Source: Cryobacterium sp. GrIS_2_6
GTDB lineage: Bacteria; Actinomycetota; Actinomycetes; Actinomycetales; Microbacteriaceae
Direction of reading: 5' to 3'
NCBI RefSeq assembly: GCF_035984545.1
Contig: NZ_JAXCHP010000001.1
Span: forward strand, 4,030,001-4,094,000
DNA length: 64,000 bases
Shown here: piece by piece, positions 44,649-53,240 of the stretch
How positions within the stretch are numbered: position 1 is the stretch's first letter
Layout: the number at the start of each line of letters is the position of its first letter
Made by a program: the position numbers and the translations under genes
The notes under the pieces: generated by a model
Told to the model about the DNA's origin: nothing
Seen by the model: the letters and a program-made list of their open reading frames with translations, nothing else
Databases searched by the model: none

Positions 44649-45817
44649 GCGCTGGCCTCGCTCGCGGCATCCGCTTTCAGCGCCCGTTCGACGGCGGCAC
44701 GGATGCCCGCAGCCGCCTGCTCAGGAGTGACGTCGCCGATCCACGCACCCATCGCAGCCTCCGATCCGGCGAGATATTTCAGCTTGTCCTCTGCCCGGCG
44801 CGGGCTCGTGACCTGCAGCATCAGGCGGATGTCGTCCCGGTGGGTGTGCACAGGGGCCTGGTGCCAGGCCGCGATGTACGGCGTCGGCGTCGAGTAGATC
44901 GCGTCGATGCCGCGCAGGAGTCGCCGGTAGAGCACCGCGAGTTCGTCGCGTTCGGCGAGGCTCGTCGCCGCGAAGTCGGGGATCTGGCGGTGCGGCAGCA
45001 TGTGCACTTCGATGGGCCAGCGGGCCGCGAAGGGCACGAATGCGGACCAGTGCTCACCGCGGATGATGACCCGGTCGGCGGCCTGTTCGCTTGCGAGCAC
45101 GTCGGCGAAGAGAGTGGGACCGTAGGTGTCGATCGATGCGATCACGCGCTGGGTGCGCGGGGTGACGTACGGGTACGAGTAAATCTGCCCGTGCGGATGC
45201 CGCAGCGTCACGCCGATCGCCTCGCCCCGGTTCTCGAAGGGGAACACCTGCTGGATGCCCGGCAGCTGCGAGAGCACGTGGGTGCGCTCGGCCCATGCCT
45301 CGATCACGGTGCGGGCCCGGGTGACGGAGAGGCTCGCGAAGGAGCCCTCGTTCTCGGGGCTGAAGCAGACGACCTCGCAGCGGCCGACCGAGGTGCGGGT
45401 GCGCCCGAGGCCGATCTCGGCGAGCTCGGCAAGGCCTGCCGGGGCGTTCGGGTCCGTCAGCAGCGGGCCGAAGGAGGGCGACTTGTTCTCGAACACGGCG
45501 ACGTCGTAGTTGCTCGGCACCTCGCTCGGGTTCTCCGGCGTCGACGGCGCGAGGGGATCGAGGTTCGCCGGCGGCAGGAACACCCGGTTCTGGCGTGCGG
45601 AGGCGATCGAGACCCATTCGCCGCTGAGCGGGTCCTGCCGCATGCTCGCCGTCGGTGGGCGCGGGTCGAGCTGGCGGGTGTCGGCGGCGCGTTCCGGCGG
45701 AAGCAGCGTGTCCGGGTCGTCGAAGTAGATGAGGTCCCGGCCGTCGGCCAGGGTGTGGTGGTGACGGGTGATTCCGGGTGCGGCGACGAAGCCTGCGCTG
45801 TCCATGACGGTGTCCAT
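44645..45817 (-). CDS. galT: Galactose-1-phosphate uridylyltransferase
   Basis: Swaps UDP between UDP-glucose and galactose-1-P. About 390 residues from ATG 45817 (ATG 45805 is possible; the longer open frame upstream crosses the promoter). Contains DPLSGEWVSIASARQNRVF, FENKSPSFGPL, and the active-site TLRHPHGQIYSYPYV with the uridylylated His. Later His residues in PIEVHMLPHRQIPDF and WHQAPVHTHRDD fit the metal sites. Divergent from a DeoR-type regulator with an 85-bp gap. Confidence 0.95.
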   Translation of the reverse strand: MDTVMDSAGFVAAPGITRHHHTLADGRDLIYFDDPDTLLPPERAADTRQLDPRPPTASMRQDPLSGEWVSIASARQNRVFLPPANLDPLAPSTPENPSEVPSNYDVAVFENKSPSFGPLLTDPNAPAGLAELAEIGLGRTRTSVGRCEVVCFSPENEGSFASLSVTRARTVIEAWAERTHVLSQLPGIQQVFPFENRGEAIGVTLRHPHGQIYSYPYVTPRTQRVIASIDTYGPTLFADVLASEQAADRVIIRGEHWSAFVPFAARWPIEVHMLPHRQIPDFAATSLAERDELAVLYRRLLRGIDAIYSTPTPYIAAWHQAPVHTHRDDIRLMLQVTSPRRAEDKLKYLAGSEAAMGAWIGDVTPEQAAAGIRAAVERALKADAASEASA

Positions 45818-45849
45818 AACCCTCACCACGTTAGCGGATCTGCGCAACC

Positions 45850-45864
45850 GAAACCAGCGGTTTC
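45850..45864. promoter_or_regulatory. Operator-like palindrome in the galT / deoR divergent promoter
   Basis: GAAACC-AGC-GGTTTC, 6-bp perfect arms, midway between the two divergent starts. The adjacent stretch ATTGATAACGAAAAGAAAGT (45867-45886) is AT-rich, unlike the rest of the window, as expected for a promoter/operator. Binding by the adjacent DeoR protein is inferred. Confidence 0.5.
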
Positions 45865-45902
45865 TAATTGATAACGAAAAGAAAGTAAGCGAAGATGGGG
45901 TT

Positions 45903-46730
45903 ATGACATTCGAGACGCCGGCAGACCGCGAGCTGCTCCCGCAGCACCAGCGCAGGGAGCAGATCCGCCGGCTCGTCGACGAGCGCGGCTTCGTGCGGGT
46001 GAGTGAGCTGCGCGAGGCCTTCGGCATGTCCGGGGTCACCGCGCGCGCCGACCTCGACGCCCTCGAGACGGAGGGGCTCGTGCACCGGGTGCACGGGGGA
46101 GCGGTGCCCGCGCTGGCCCAGGGTTCGACGCTCGCCGCGGACACCGAGCCCTCTTTCGAAGAGTCGCTCGGGGCATCCGTGATACCGAAGCAGCAGATCG
46201 GCGCGCTCGCAGCATCCCTCGTCGTGAGCGGGCAGAGCGTGATCCTCGACGTCGGCACGACCAACCTCGCCATCGCCCGTGCCCTGCTCGCCCGTACGGA
46301 GCTGAGCGACGTCGTCGTGATCACCAACGGGCTCAGCATCGCCCTCGAGCTCGAGCCCGCCATCCCGCGCTTCACCGTGATCGTCACGGGCGGTTCGCTC
46401 AGGCCGTTGCAGCACTCCCTCGTCGAGCCGCTCGCCGCGACCGTGCTCAGCCAGGTCCACGCCGACCTCGCCTTCATCGGCTGCAACGGCGTCGACGCTG
46501 CAGGCGGGGTCACGAACATCAACCTGCCGGAAGCCGGCGTCAAGACCCTCATGCTCCAGGCGGCGACCCGGGCGATCGTGGTCGCGGAGGGCTCCAAGCT
46601 CGGCCGGGTGCACCTCGGCCGGGTCGGCCCCCTCGGTGCCTTCGATTCCCTGCTGACGGATGCCGCAGCGCACCCCGATGCGCTGGCCCGGCTCCGCGAG
46701 GCCGGACTGACCGTGCTTCAGGGCGAATAG
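45903..46730 (+). CDS. DeoR-family regulator of galactose genes
   Basis: 275 residues from ATG 45903. N-terminal HTH: QHQRREQIRRLVDERGFVRV then SELREAFGMSGVTARADLDA, followed by LETEGLVHRVHGGAVP, the DeoR consensus. The C-terminal DeoR sensor (ISOCOT-like) domain starts near residue 90, with VILDVGTTNLAIARAL and FIGCNGVDAAGGVTNINLPE, and usually binds a sugar phosphate. Its position divergent to galTK and upstream of galM suggests control of the Leloir genes. The TAG stop forms the first three bases of the galM TAGGCT box. Confidence 0.9.
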   Translation: MTFETPADRELLPQHQRREQIRRLVDERGFVRVSELREAFGMSGVTARADLDALETEGLVHRVHGGAVPALAQGSTLAADTEPSFEESLGASVIPKQQIGALAASLVVSGQSVILDVGTTNLAIARALLARTELSDVVVITNGLSIALELEPAIPRFTVIVTGGSLRPLQHSLVEPLAATVLSQVHADLAFIGCNGVDAAGGVTNINLPEAGVKTLMLQAATRAIVVAEGSKLGRVHLGRVGPLGAFDSLLTDAAAHPDALARLREAGLTVLQGE

Positions 46731-46739
46731 GCTGGTCCC

Positions 46740-47678
46740 ATGCGCGCAGCCACCGGAACCCAGCACGAACTGACACACGAGACCCCGAACGGGCGGGCCA
46801 CGGCGACGATCACCGAGGTCGCCGCCGGGATCCGGGCTTATGCCCTGAACCGCATAGACCTCGTGGAGACCTTCGCTGCGGCAGTCGAGCCGCCGATGTC
46901 CGCGGGCATCGTGCTCGTGCCGTGGCCCAACCGCATCCGCGACGGGATCTGGCGGCACGGCGAGGACTGGCAGCAGCTGAGCATCACCGAGCCCCTCCTG
47001 AACAATGCCATCCACGGGCTCCTCCGCTTCACCCCGTATCGACTGGTCGAACGGGACGCTGCGGCAGTGACCCTCGCCGCGACCGTGTTCCCCCAGTCCG
47101 GCTTCCCGTTCCAGCTCGACACGACCGTGACCTATGCCCTCACCGACACGGGCCTCGAGGTCACCCACACCGTGCACAACGTCGGCACGGAGAACGCCCC
47201 CGTGGCCATCGGCGTGCACCCCTACCTCAAGATCGGCGACGTCCCCACCGAGGACCTCGTGCTGCGAGTCGACGCGGCCACGCACCTCGAAGTGGATGCC
47301 CGGCTCAATCCGACCGGTGTCGACACCCCGGTCGACGGCACCGGCTACGACCTGCGTGCCGGCGTGCGCGTCGCCGATCTCGCGCTCGACGACGCCTTCG
47401 GCGGCGCCGGACGCGAGCATTCCCTCACCGCGCCGGACGGCCGCAGGGTCACCGTCTGGGGCGACGAGAATATGCGGTACGTGCAGGTTTTCACGCCCAC
47501 CGAGTTTCCGGTCACGGCGAGCGATGGCGCGAGCCCCCTGCCCGGCCGTGCCGTCGCGATCGAGCCGATGACCGCGCCCGCCGACGCCTTCAACTCGGGG
47601 GCCGGCCTCCGCTGGCTCGCGCCGGACGAGTCCTGGACCGTGCGCTGGGCCATCCGCCCGACCGGATTCCAGGCCTAG
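46740..47678 (+). CDS. galM: Aldose 1-epimerase (galactose mutarotase)
   Basis: Interconverts the anomers of galactose or glucose, feeding GalK with the alpha form. 312 residues. Conserved pieces: VPWPNRIRDGIWRHG, NNAIHGLLRFTPYRL (catalytic His), THTVHNVGTENAPVAIGVHPYLKIG (second His) and near the C-terminus AIEPMTAPADAFNSG (catalytic Glu). ATG 46740 is 6 nt after TAGGCT, which begins in the deoR stop codon, so galM may have its own leaderless promoter besides read-through. The stop in turn starts the next TAGGCT box. Confidence 0.92.
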   Translation: MRAATGTQHELTHETPNGRATATITEVAAGIRAYALNRIDLVETFAAAVEPPMSAGIVLVPWPNRIRDGIWRHGEDWQQLSITEPLLNNAIHGLLRFTPYRLVERDAAAVTLAATVFPQSGFPFQLDTTVTYALTDTGLEVTHTVHNVGTENAPVAIGVHPYLKIGDVPTEDLVLRVDAATHLEVDARLNPTGVDTPVDGTGYDLRAGVRVADLALDDAFGGAGREHSLTAPDGRRVTVWGDENMRYVQVFTPTEFPVTASDGASPLPGRAVAIEPMTAPADAFNSGAGLRWLAPDESWTVRWAIRPTGFQA

Positions 47679-47688
47679 GCTCGCATCC

Positions 47689-49029
47689 ATGGCGCTGACG
47701 CGCGAGCCGACGCCCGGCGGACCGACGCCCGGCGGACCGACGCCCGGCGGCACCCGGCGTCGCCGCACCGCCGTGCTCAGCCCCGCAGACGCGGCCCGGC
47801 TGGTGGCCCTGGTCAGGATGAAGCGGCTCGCCCTCGCGCTGCTCCTTCTGATGGCGCTCGTCTTCGCCGTCTCGTTTGCGCTGCAGGATCGTATTCCCGC
47901 TCTGCACTACGTCAGGGCCGCCGCCGAGGGCGGCATGGTCGGCGCCCTCGCCGACTGGTTCGCCGTGACCGCGCTGTTCCGGTATCCGCTCGGCCTGCGC
48001 ATCCCGCACACCAACATCATCGCGAGTCGTAAGGACGAGATCGGCGCGAGCCTCGGCGAATTCGTGGGCACCAACTTCCTCTCCGAGCAGGTCGTCCGTG
48101 GCAAGCTCGACTCCATCGGGGTGTCCAGGAGGCTCGGCACCTGGTTGAAGCAGCCCGACAACGCCCGCAGGCTCACCGAGGAAATCTCCGTCGCCGGCAC
48201 CGGGCTGCTCACTCTCCTCAGTGACGACGCGATCAAGGATCTCATCGAGACCGTGGCGCGCGAGCACCTCGTGCGCCCGGAGTGGGCGCCGCCGATCGGC
48301 AGGGTCGGCGCGCGCCTGGTCGCCTCCGGACAGCAGCACGCGGTCGTCGACCTGCTCCTGGACCGGGCGGAGGCCTGGCTCGAAGCCCACCCGGAGGCCT
48401 TCGGCAAGGCCGTGTCAGCTCGGCTGCCCGGCTGGCTGCCCGGCTTCGTCGACCGCCTCGTCGACGACAGGGCGCACCGCGAGGTGCTCGGGTTCGTCGC
48501 CGCCGTGCGGACGGATGCCGCGCATCCGCTTCGTGAGGCCATCGACCGTTACCTCGTCGAGCTGGCCGACGACCTCGAGCACGACCCTGCCATGATCAAC
48601 CGGGTCGAGACCCTGAAGCTCGAGCTCCTGGACAGTGCCCGCTTGCGCGAGTTCGCGAGCGAGACCTGGGAGGCCGTGAAGGTGTCCCTCGTGGCGTCGC
48701 TGGGCGACCCGTCGAGCGACCTGAGGGACGGCATCCGTGCGACCGTGATCGAGGTGGGTGGGCGGCTGGCCGGCGACGGCGCGCTCGGAGGGCGCATCGA
48801 TCGCTGGATCGCCGACTCGGTCACGTACCTCGTGCGGACCTACCGGGACGAGATCGCCGGTGTCATCACCGAGACGGTCGAACGCTGGGATGCCGCGGAG
48901 ACGAGCGAGAAGATCGAGCTGCAGGTCGGACGCGACCTCCAGTACATCCGGATCAACGGCACCGTCGTCGGGTCCCTTGCGGGGCTCGCGATCTTCGCCG
49001 TCGCCCAGGCTGCCGTCACCCTCCTCTAA
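47689..49029 (+). CDS. DUF445 membrane protein
   Basis: 446 residues. A short Pro/Gly-rich N-terminus contains three tandem 12-bp units (PTPGG repeats, 47710-47745), followed by a membrane helix (LALALLLLMALVFAVSFAL), the DUF445 signature AAAEGGMVGALADWFAVTALFR-like region and NIIASRKDEIGASLGEFVG, a long helical soluble part, and a C-terminal helix (SLAGLAIFAVAQAAVTLL). Function unknown; bacterial members are YheB-like. TAGGCT 7 nt before ATG 47689 overlaps the galM stop. A strong hairpin follows. Confidence 0.85.
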   Translation: MALTREPTPGGPTPGGPTPGGTRRRRTAVLSPADAARLVALVRMKRLALALLLLMALVFAVSFALQDRIPALHYVRAAAEGGMVGALADWFAVTALFRYPLGLRIPHTNIIASRKDEIGASLGEFVGTNFLSEQVVRGKLDSIGVSRRLGTWLKQPDNARRLTEEISVAGTGLLTLLSDDAIKDLIETVAREHLVRPEWAPPIGRVGARLVASGQQHAVVDLLLDRAEAWLEAHPEAFGKAVSARLPGWLPGFVDRLVDDRAHREVLGFVAAVRTDAAHPLREAIDRYLVELADDLEHDPAMINRVETLKLELLDSARLREFASETWEAVKVSLVASLGDPSSDLRDGIRATVIEVGGRLAGDGALGGRIDRWIADSVTYLVRTYRDEIAGVITETVERWDAAETSEKIELQVGRDLQYIRINGTVVGSLAGLAIFAVAQAAVTLL

Positions 49030-49071
49030 GCCGAGCGTCCGAACAGGGCGGAGCCTCCGCGGCCCGACGTG

Positions 49072-49109
49072 GCGAGGCCCCGACCGGTATGACTCGGTCG
49101 GGGCCTCGC
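49072..49109. terminator. Bidirectional terminator between DUF445 and a hexapeptide-repeat gene
   Basis: Perfect 15-bp stem GCGAGGCCCCGACCG (49072-49086) / CGGTCGGGGCCTCGC (49095-49109), 8-nt loop, between convergent genes. No T-run, but very stable. Confidence 0.75.
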
Positions 49110-49126
49110 CCGGTCACGGTCGCTGC

Positions 49127-49588
49127 TCAGGCGGCGCGGCGCAAGCGGGCCGGCGCTTCCGCATCGAGCGGATGCCGCGCCCCGGCCGGTCGTGCCTGCG
49201 CGCGTGCCGCGGCGGTCACGATGCCGCCCTGCGGGATCCGGATGTCCCGGTCGAGGACGGCTCCGCTCTGTACCCGGGCGCCGTCGCCGATCCGGGAGTG
49301 GCTTCCGAGACGGGCGGCCGCGCCGATCACGGCGTCAACGCCGACGTGCACGTTCTGCCCGATGAAGGCCCGCGCTCCGACGAGGGCGTTGTGGTCGATC
49401 CAGCTGCCCGGTCCGATCCAGGCCTCCGCACCCACCTTGGCTCCGCTCTCGACGTATGCCGTTCCAGAGATGAAGGCGGACGGGTCGACCCGCGCCCCGC
49501 CGGAGACCAGCCCGCGTCCGTTCGCGTGCCGGCGGTACTTTTCGATGGTGCCGGTTTCGATCTCGACTTCTTCGTTAATTCTTTCCAC
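49127..49588 (-). CDS. Hexapeptide-repeat (left-handed beta-helix) protein
   Basis: 153 residues. After a short charged start, at least seven hexapeptide turns follow: ARVDPSAFISGTAYVESGAK, VGAEAWIGPGSWIDHNALVG, ARAFIGQNVHVGVDAVIGAA. The C-terminal 30 residues are Ala/Arg-rich and unlike an acyltransferase domain. No catalytic His or acyl-acceptor motif stands out, so it could be structural or a polymer-associated protein. Distinct from the gamma-carbonic anhydrase at 42 kb. ATG 49588 has AAGGAGGTCGC upstream, a very strong ribosome site. Confidence 0.75.
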   Translation of the reverse strand: MERINEEVEIETGTIEKYRRHANGRGLVSGGARVDPSAFISGTAYVESGAKVGAEAWIGPGSWIDHNALVGARAFIGQNVHVGVDAVIGAAARLGSHSRIGDGARVQSGAVLDRDIRIPQGGIVTAAARAQARPAGARHPLDAEAPARLRRAA

Positions 49589-49790
49589 GTGCGACCTCCT
49601 TGAATTGTCGCGTCACCCCGCAGCTCCCGCTCCGCTGTGTGCCCGCAGCGCGCGTGGCGCGACTGCGGAGCAATAAGTCTGGCGGCTGAGCCCGAGTGCT
49701 GACCGTGTCAACGCTGTGTGCTCCCCGGGAATTCCCCGGGCGATCGCCCGGCCCCGGTCCGCCCGCCGCCCCGAGTCGCGCGCCCATTGC

Positions 49791-49826
49791 GCCGCTCCGC
49801 GCCAGGCGTGCCTGGCGCGGAACGGC
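49791..49826. terminator. Hairpin after the cation/proton antiporter gene
   Basis: TCCGCGCCAGGC (49796-49807) and GCCTGGCGCGGA (49810-49821) with a 2-nt loop, extended by a GCCG/CGGC pair after one mismatch. It lies 36 bases past the antiporter stop on the minus strand. The rest of the 273-nt gap 49589-49861 contains no gene I can support. Confidence 0.6.
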
Positions 49827-49861
49827 GCACATGGCGCGTGAGCGGCGCCATCCGCTCAGGG

Positions 49862-51040
49862 TCAGGCGGGTGCGGCCGGCCCGGCGGACGCCCCTGGTGC
49901 TGCGGGGGACCCGCCGGCCTGCCGCCTGGAGGCGACGCCCGCAGCCACGGTCGCGACACCGATCGTGATCAGGGCGCCGAGGATCAGCGCGGCCGCCTCG
50001 CCAGGCGCAAGCAGGTTCAGCTGGGTCCCGATCGTCGCCGCCGCAACCGGCACGCCGAGCTGTGCGGCCGCAAGCAGGCCGTACGGCAGTGGCAGGCCGA
50101 GCAGCCGGGCCGAGGCATGCGCCACGACGGCGCCGAGACCGAGGACGAGACCGAGCAGGATCATTCCGGGCCGGGTCAGGAGGTCGAGTACGTTGAGCGA
50201 GGCGCCGAGCCACACGTAGAAGAGCGGCCCGAGGAAGCCGTCGGCGATCGCGAACAGTTGCCGGGCAAGGCGCCTCGGCTCCCCGACCATCGCGACGGCC
50301 AGCCCGAAGGAGAACCCGGCGAGCATGATCGAGACGTGGCTCACCACCGCGAGGGCGGCGAACGCGAACAGGATCGTCAGCTGCACCCGCAGTTCGAGGG
50401 CGAACTTGCGGTCCTCGGACACCCGGTGCAGCCGGAGCCGGGCGCCGTTCCGTTCGAGACGCGACAGCACGAGATACAGCAGCACCGCAGATGCCGCGAC
50501 CGCTGTGGCGCCGAGCGCGGCCGAGCCTGCATTGGCCGGGTCGATCACGATCGGCAGGGCGACGATCGCAGCGACGTCGGCGATCGCGACCTGCGCGGTC
50601 ACCTGCAGCACCGACGGGCCGGTCAGTTTCAGCGAGTCGATCACCGGCAGCACGAGCGCCGCAGACGACGAGGCGAGCAGCACCGCGTACAGCGGCGCGT
50701 GGCTGGTACCGAAGAGCACCGCCGTCGCCACGCCGAGCACGATGGCGATGACGGCGGCAAGACCGGCCCGGGCCGTGCCCTTGCCGAGCGCCGAGCGGAT
50801 GCCGGTATCACGCACCGGGACGTGGGTGCCTGCCACGAACATGATCAGTGCGAACCCGACGTCAGCGAGCAGGGTCAGGGTCGGATCGCTCGAGTCGACG
50901 AGGCCGAGTCCGGTGTGGCCGACGAGGATTCCAGCGAGGAGCTCGCCGAGCATGACCGGAACCCGCCAGCGCTGTGGGGTCGCCAGCAGCGGGCCGAGCA
51001 GGCCGACCAGGGAGATGATCGCAAGGGTCTGGAACGTCAT
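49862..51040 (-). CDS. Cation/proton antiporter, CPA2-like
   Basis: 392 residues, about 12 helices. RWRVPVMLGELLAGILVGHTGLG and the following DVGFALIMFVAGTHVP are the start of the Na+/H+ exchanger domain. SSSAALVLPVIDSL and QVAIADVAAIVALPIVID hold the candidate ion-binding Asp residue. No C-terminal TrkA/RCK domain, only a Pro/Ala-rich tail. Na+ or K+ specificity cannot be told. ATG 51040; a monocistronic-looking gene. Confidence 0.85.
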   Translation of the reverse strand: MTFQTLAIISLVGLLGPLLATPQRWRVPVMLGELLAGILVGHTGLGLVDSSDPTLTLLADVGFALIMFVAGTHVPVRDTGIRSALGKGTARAGLAAVIAIVLGVATAVLFGTSHAPLYAVLLASSSAALVLPVIDSLKLTGPSVLQVTAQVAIADVAAIVALPIVIDPANAGSAALGATAVAASAVLLYLVLSRLERNGARLRLHRVSEDRKFALELRVQLTILFAFAALAVVSHVSIMLAGFSFGLAVAMVGEPRRLARQLFAIADGFLGPLFYVWLGASLNVLDLLTRPGMILLGLVLGLGAVVAHASARLLGLPLPYGLLAAAQLGVPVAAATIGTQLNLLAPGEAAALILGALITIGVATVAAGVASRRQAGGSPAAPGASAGPAAPA

Positions 51041-51082
51041 CGGGGTGTCCGGACAGGCAACCGGCCGTGCATCATGGCGCGG

Positions 51083-51466
51083 TTAGAGCGTCAGGTCCGC
51101 CAGCTGAACAGGGATGTCGGTGTTCTCGTTCGTGAGGTAGGTCGCGCAGACGCGGTGGTATCCATCCGCGATGTGCAGCGGAACGGCGGCAGGCAGATTG
51201 CCGCGCACGAGCAGGATCGGGCCCAGCCGACCTCCCTCGCGGATCAGCCTGAGGTAGTTGGCGACGTGCGGGTTCTCCGGCGTGAGCAGGGGAAGCCCGG
51301 CGGCGCGCAGGATGTCCTTGGCCTTGTGGAAGGTGATGGGCGCTGCCTCGAGGGCGAGCGAGGTCGCCTCGACCGCGTGCTCGTTCACGAGCAACCGCAG
51401 GTAGTCGGCCGCCTTCGGGTAGTTCTCCGGGATGGGCTCCTCGAGCCACTTGACCTTCTTGGGCAT
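51083..51466 (-). CDS. ParB/sulfiredoxin-like small protein
   Basis: 127 residues. The first half is helical (NYPKAADYLRLLVNEHAVEA). The second half contains LGPILLVRG and PLHIADGYHRVCATY, resembling the GxxR/HxxxA nucleotide-binding core (ADGYHRVCA) of ParB-like folds. Related stand-alone proteins are annotated only as hypothetical. ATG 51466 has a GAGGAG ribosome site. Not linked to a plasmid partition system here. Confidence 0.65.
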   Translation of the reverse strand: MPKKVKWLEEPIPENYPKAADYLRLLVNEHAVEATSLALEAAPITFHKAKDILRAAGLPLLTPENPHVANYLRLIREGGRLGPILLVRGNLPAAVPLHIADGYHRVCATYLTNENTDIPVQLADLTL

Positions 51467-51523
51467 TGCGACTCCTCGTGCCGGGCATCCGTTGGTGGGG
51501 CGATAGCCTGAGCGTAGTACGAA

Positions 51524-51757
51524 TGGGTGTGCCCATTCGAGCGACCCTGGCCGATGGCCTGAGGATCGGGAGAAGACACGTGAGGAGAGAGAGCGGTCAA
51601 ACCTTCGTGTTCTTCGCGGTGACCGCGCTGCAGATGGCGGTCTCGACTGCCCCGGTCCTGTCGGTGAACAACCTGGTGCTCCACCCGATGTCCGCCTGCT
51701 ATCTCGGCTGGTTCTACCGTCCGTTCGTGTCGCGGCTGGCGGTCGCGTTCGCGTTCG
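51524..51757 (+). other. Possible 5' fragment of a membrane-protein gene abutting the SDR remnant
   Basis: An open plus-strand frame begins MGVPIRATLADGLRIGRRHV, with a hydrophobic stretch FVFFAVTALQMAVSTAP, and loses coding character where the opposing SDR remnant begins. It looks like the first helix of a lost membrane protein, and the boundary looks like a deletion joint. The 7-bp inverted GAATGGG/CCCATTC at 51521-51538 lies at its start. Family not identified. Confidence 0.3.
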
Positions 51758-52474
51758 GGGCCGGCGAGGAACGCGACGGTCTCGGCGATGTCGGCGGGCT
51801 GGCCGAGCCTTTCCAGGGGGACGGCGCTGGCGAGGTTCGTGATCGTGGCCTCGTCCTTGCCGTTCAGGAACAGGGCGGTCGCGGTCGGGCCGGGGGCGAC
51901 CGCGTTGACGGTCACGTCCTTGCCGCGCAGTTCACGGGCGAGGATGAGCGTGATGCTCTCGACCGCGGCCTTGCTCGCCACGTATGCGCCGTAGCCGGGA
52001 AACTGGGTGCGGGTGACGGAGGTGGAGAAGTTGATGATCGCTCCGCCCGGGCGGACCCGGCGGGCCGCCTGCTGGGACCACGACGGTGCCGCGGCTGTTG
52101 GCGCGGTAGATCCGGTCGAGGTCAGCGAGATCGAGCGTCGCGATCGGCGAGAGGAGCATGATGCCTGCCGTGTTCACGACGACGTCGACCCCGCCGAACT
52201 CCGCCTCCACCGCGTCGAACGCGTCCGACATGGCTCCCTCCTCGGCGACGTCGTCGCCTACCGCAATCGCGCGACCGCCCGCGGCAAGGACCGCGGCAAC
52301 GGTCTCGTCGGCTTTCGCCTGGTTGCCGGCGTAGTGCACGCCGAGGGCGAACCCGTCTTCTGCAAGTCGCTCGACGACGGCGCGTCCGATGCCGCCGGAC
52401 CCGCCGGTGACGAGGGCGACCCGGGAGACCTGGATGGTGGGATCGGTGCCGATGGTGCTGCTCAGGGGGGATAC
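51757..52474 (-). pseudogene. Short-chain dehydrogenase/reductase, decayed
   Basis: The N-terminus VALVTGGSGGIGRAVVERLA (Rossmann GxxxGxG) and VVVNTAGIMLLSPIATLDL are in one frame. The catalytic part INFSTSVTRTQFPGYGAYVA (Ser and YxxxK) and NAVAPGPTATALFLNG are in another. Removing one C from the ccc near 52073 would read VVVQQAARRVRPGGAIINFS and join them. No normal start codon is found (the frame begins around CTG 52465 or GTA 52474), and the final strand with NGQ...GG is missing at 51757. Three lesions make this a real pseudogene, not a sequencing slip. Confidence 0.85.
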
Positions 52475-52608
52475 GCTTTCTGCTGCCCTGCGGTGGTAAG
52501 CGCCCGGTTTCGGGCGCGACGGATGACGCCCCGGCGGGGCGCATGAAGACCAGCGGTGGGGCGGCTGTCAGTCGGAGGGCGACGGGGACTGGATGCGCTC
52601 CAGCCATT

Positions 52609-53171
52609 TCATCGAGCAGCCCGGCCTCGCGGCCGGTGAAGAGAGCAGGGGGCAGCGCGGGAAGGCTCGTGCGGGGTGATCGCCGCAATGCGGCCGGATT
52701 CGCCGGCGTCCGGAGCAGGCGCGGTGTCGGCTACCAGCCCGCCGAGGACGATGTCACGCATCATCGACGATATGGCCGGATCCGGATAGAGCGCGGGGCG
52801 GAGGATCAGGGCGAGAGCGACTCCGGTGTTCGCCGCCATCACCACCCGTGCCGCGATCTCAGGAGCAACGTGCAGCCGTCCCTGCGCGGCCAGGCGTTCG
52901 AGCACGGACCGGAGGAGTCGCATGGCTTCGTTCGCTGATTCCGCCTTGGCGACGGACCCTGACCCGAACAGGAGCCGGTAGGCATTCGGCTGGGCGAGGG
53001 CGAACGCGTTGTGGCTGTCCCAGCCGGCCCTCAGGTCGCTCAACGGATCGGCGGATTCCTCGGCTGCTGGACTCCCGCAGCTTCGCACACGGCGCGCGTC
53101 GAGACGTTCCCGCTCGGGGACTGCGCCAGCAACTCGGCCGTCGCATCGAATGTCACTGATCGCGTGCTCAT
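52609..53171 (-). pseudogene. TetR-family regulator with internal deletion
   Basis: ATG 53171 starts MSTRSVTFDATAELLAQSPS and reaches EAAGVQQP, the turn of a TetR HTH. It then jumps, out of frame, to SADPLSDLRAGWDSHNAFAL and the ligand-binding domain (QPNAYRLLFGSGSVAKAE to ALYPDPAISSMMRDIVLGG). The recognition helix and the linker after it are deleted near 53050-53075. It precedes the broken SDR on the same strand, so the two were probably a regulator-enzyme operon that decayed together. Confidence 0.8.
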
Positions 53172-53240
53172 GTGACTCACGCCAACACGAGAGTGTTATC
53201 ACCACAACCGCCACGCGGCGTACTGCTGCCAACACAAGAG

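Noticed and set aside
47710-47745. Three tandem 12-bp units, considered as a CRISPR or satellite
   Set aside because: Too short and without spacers; it simply encodes PTPGG repeats at the start of the DUF445 protein.
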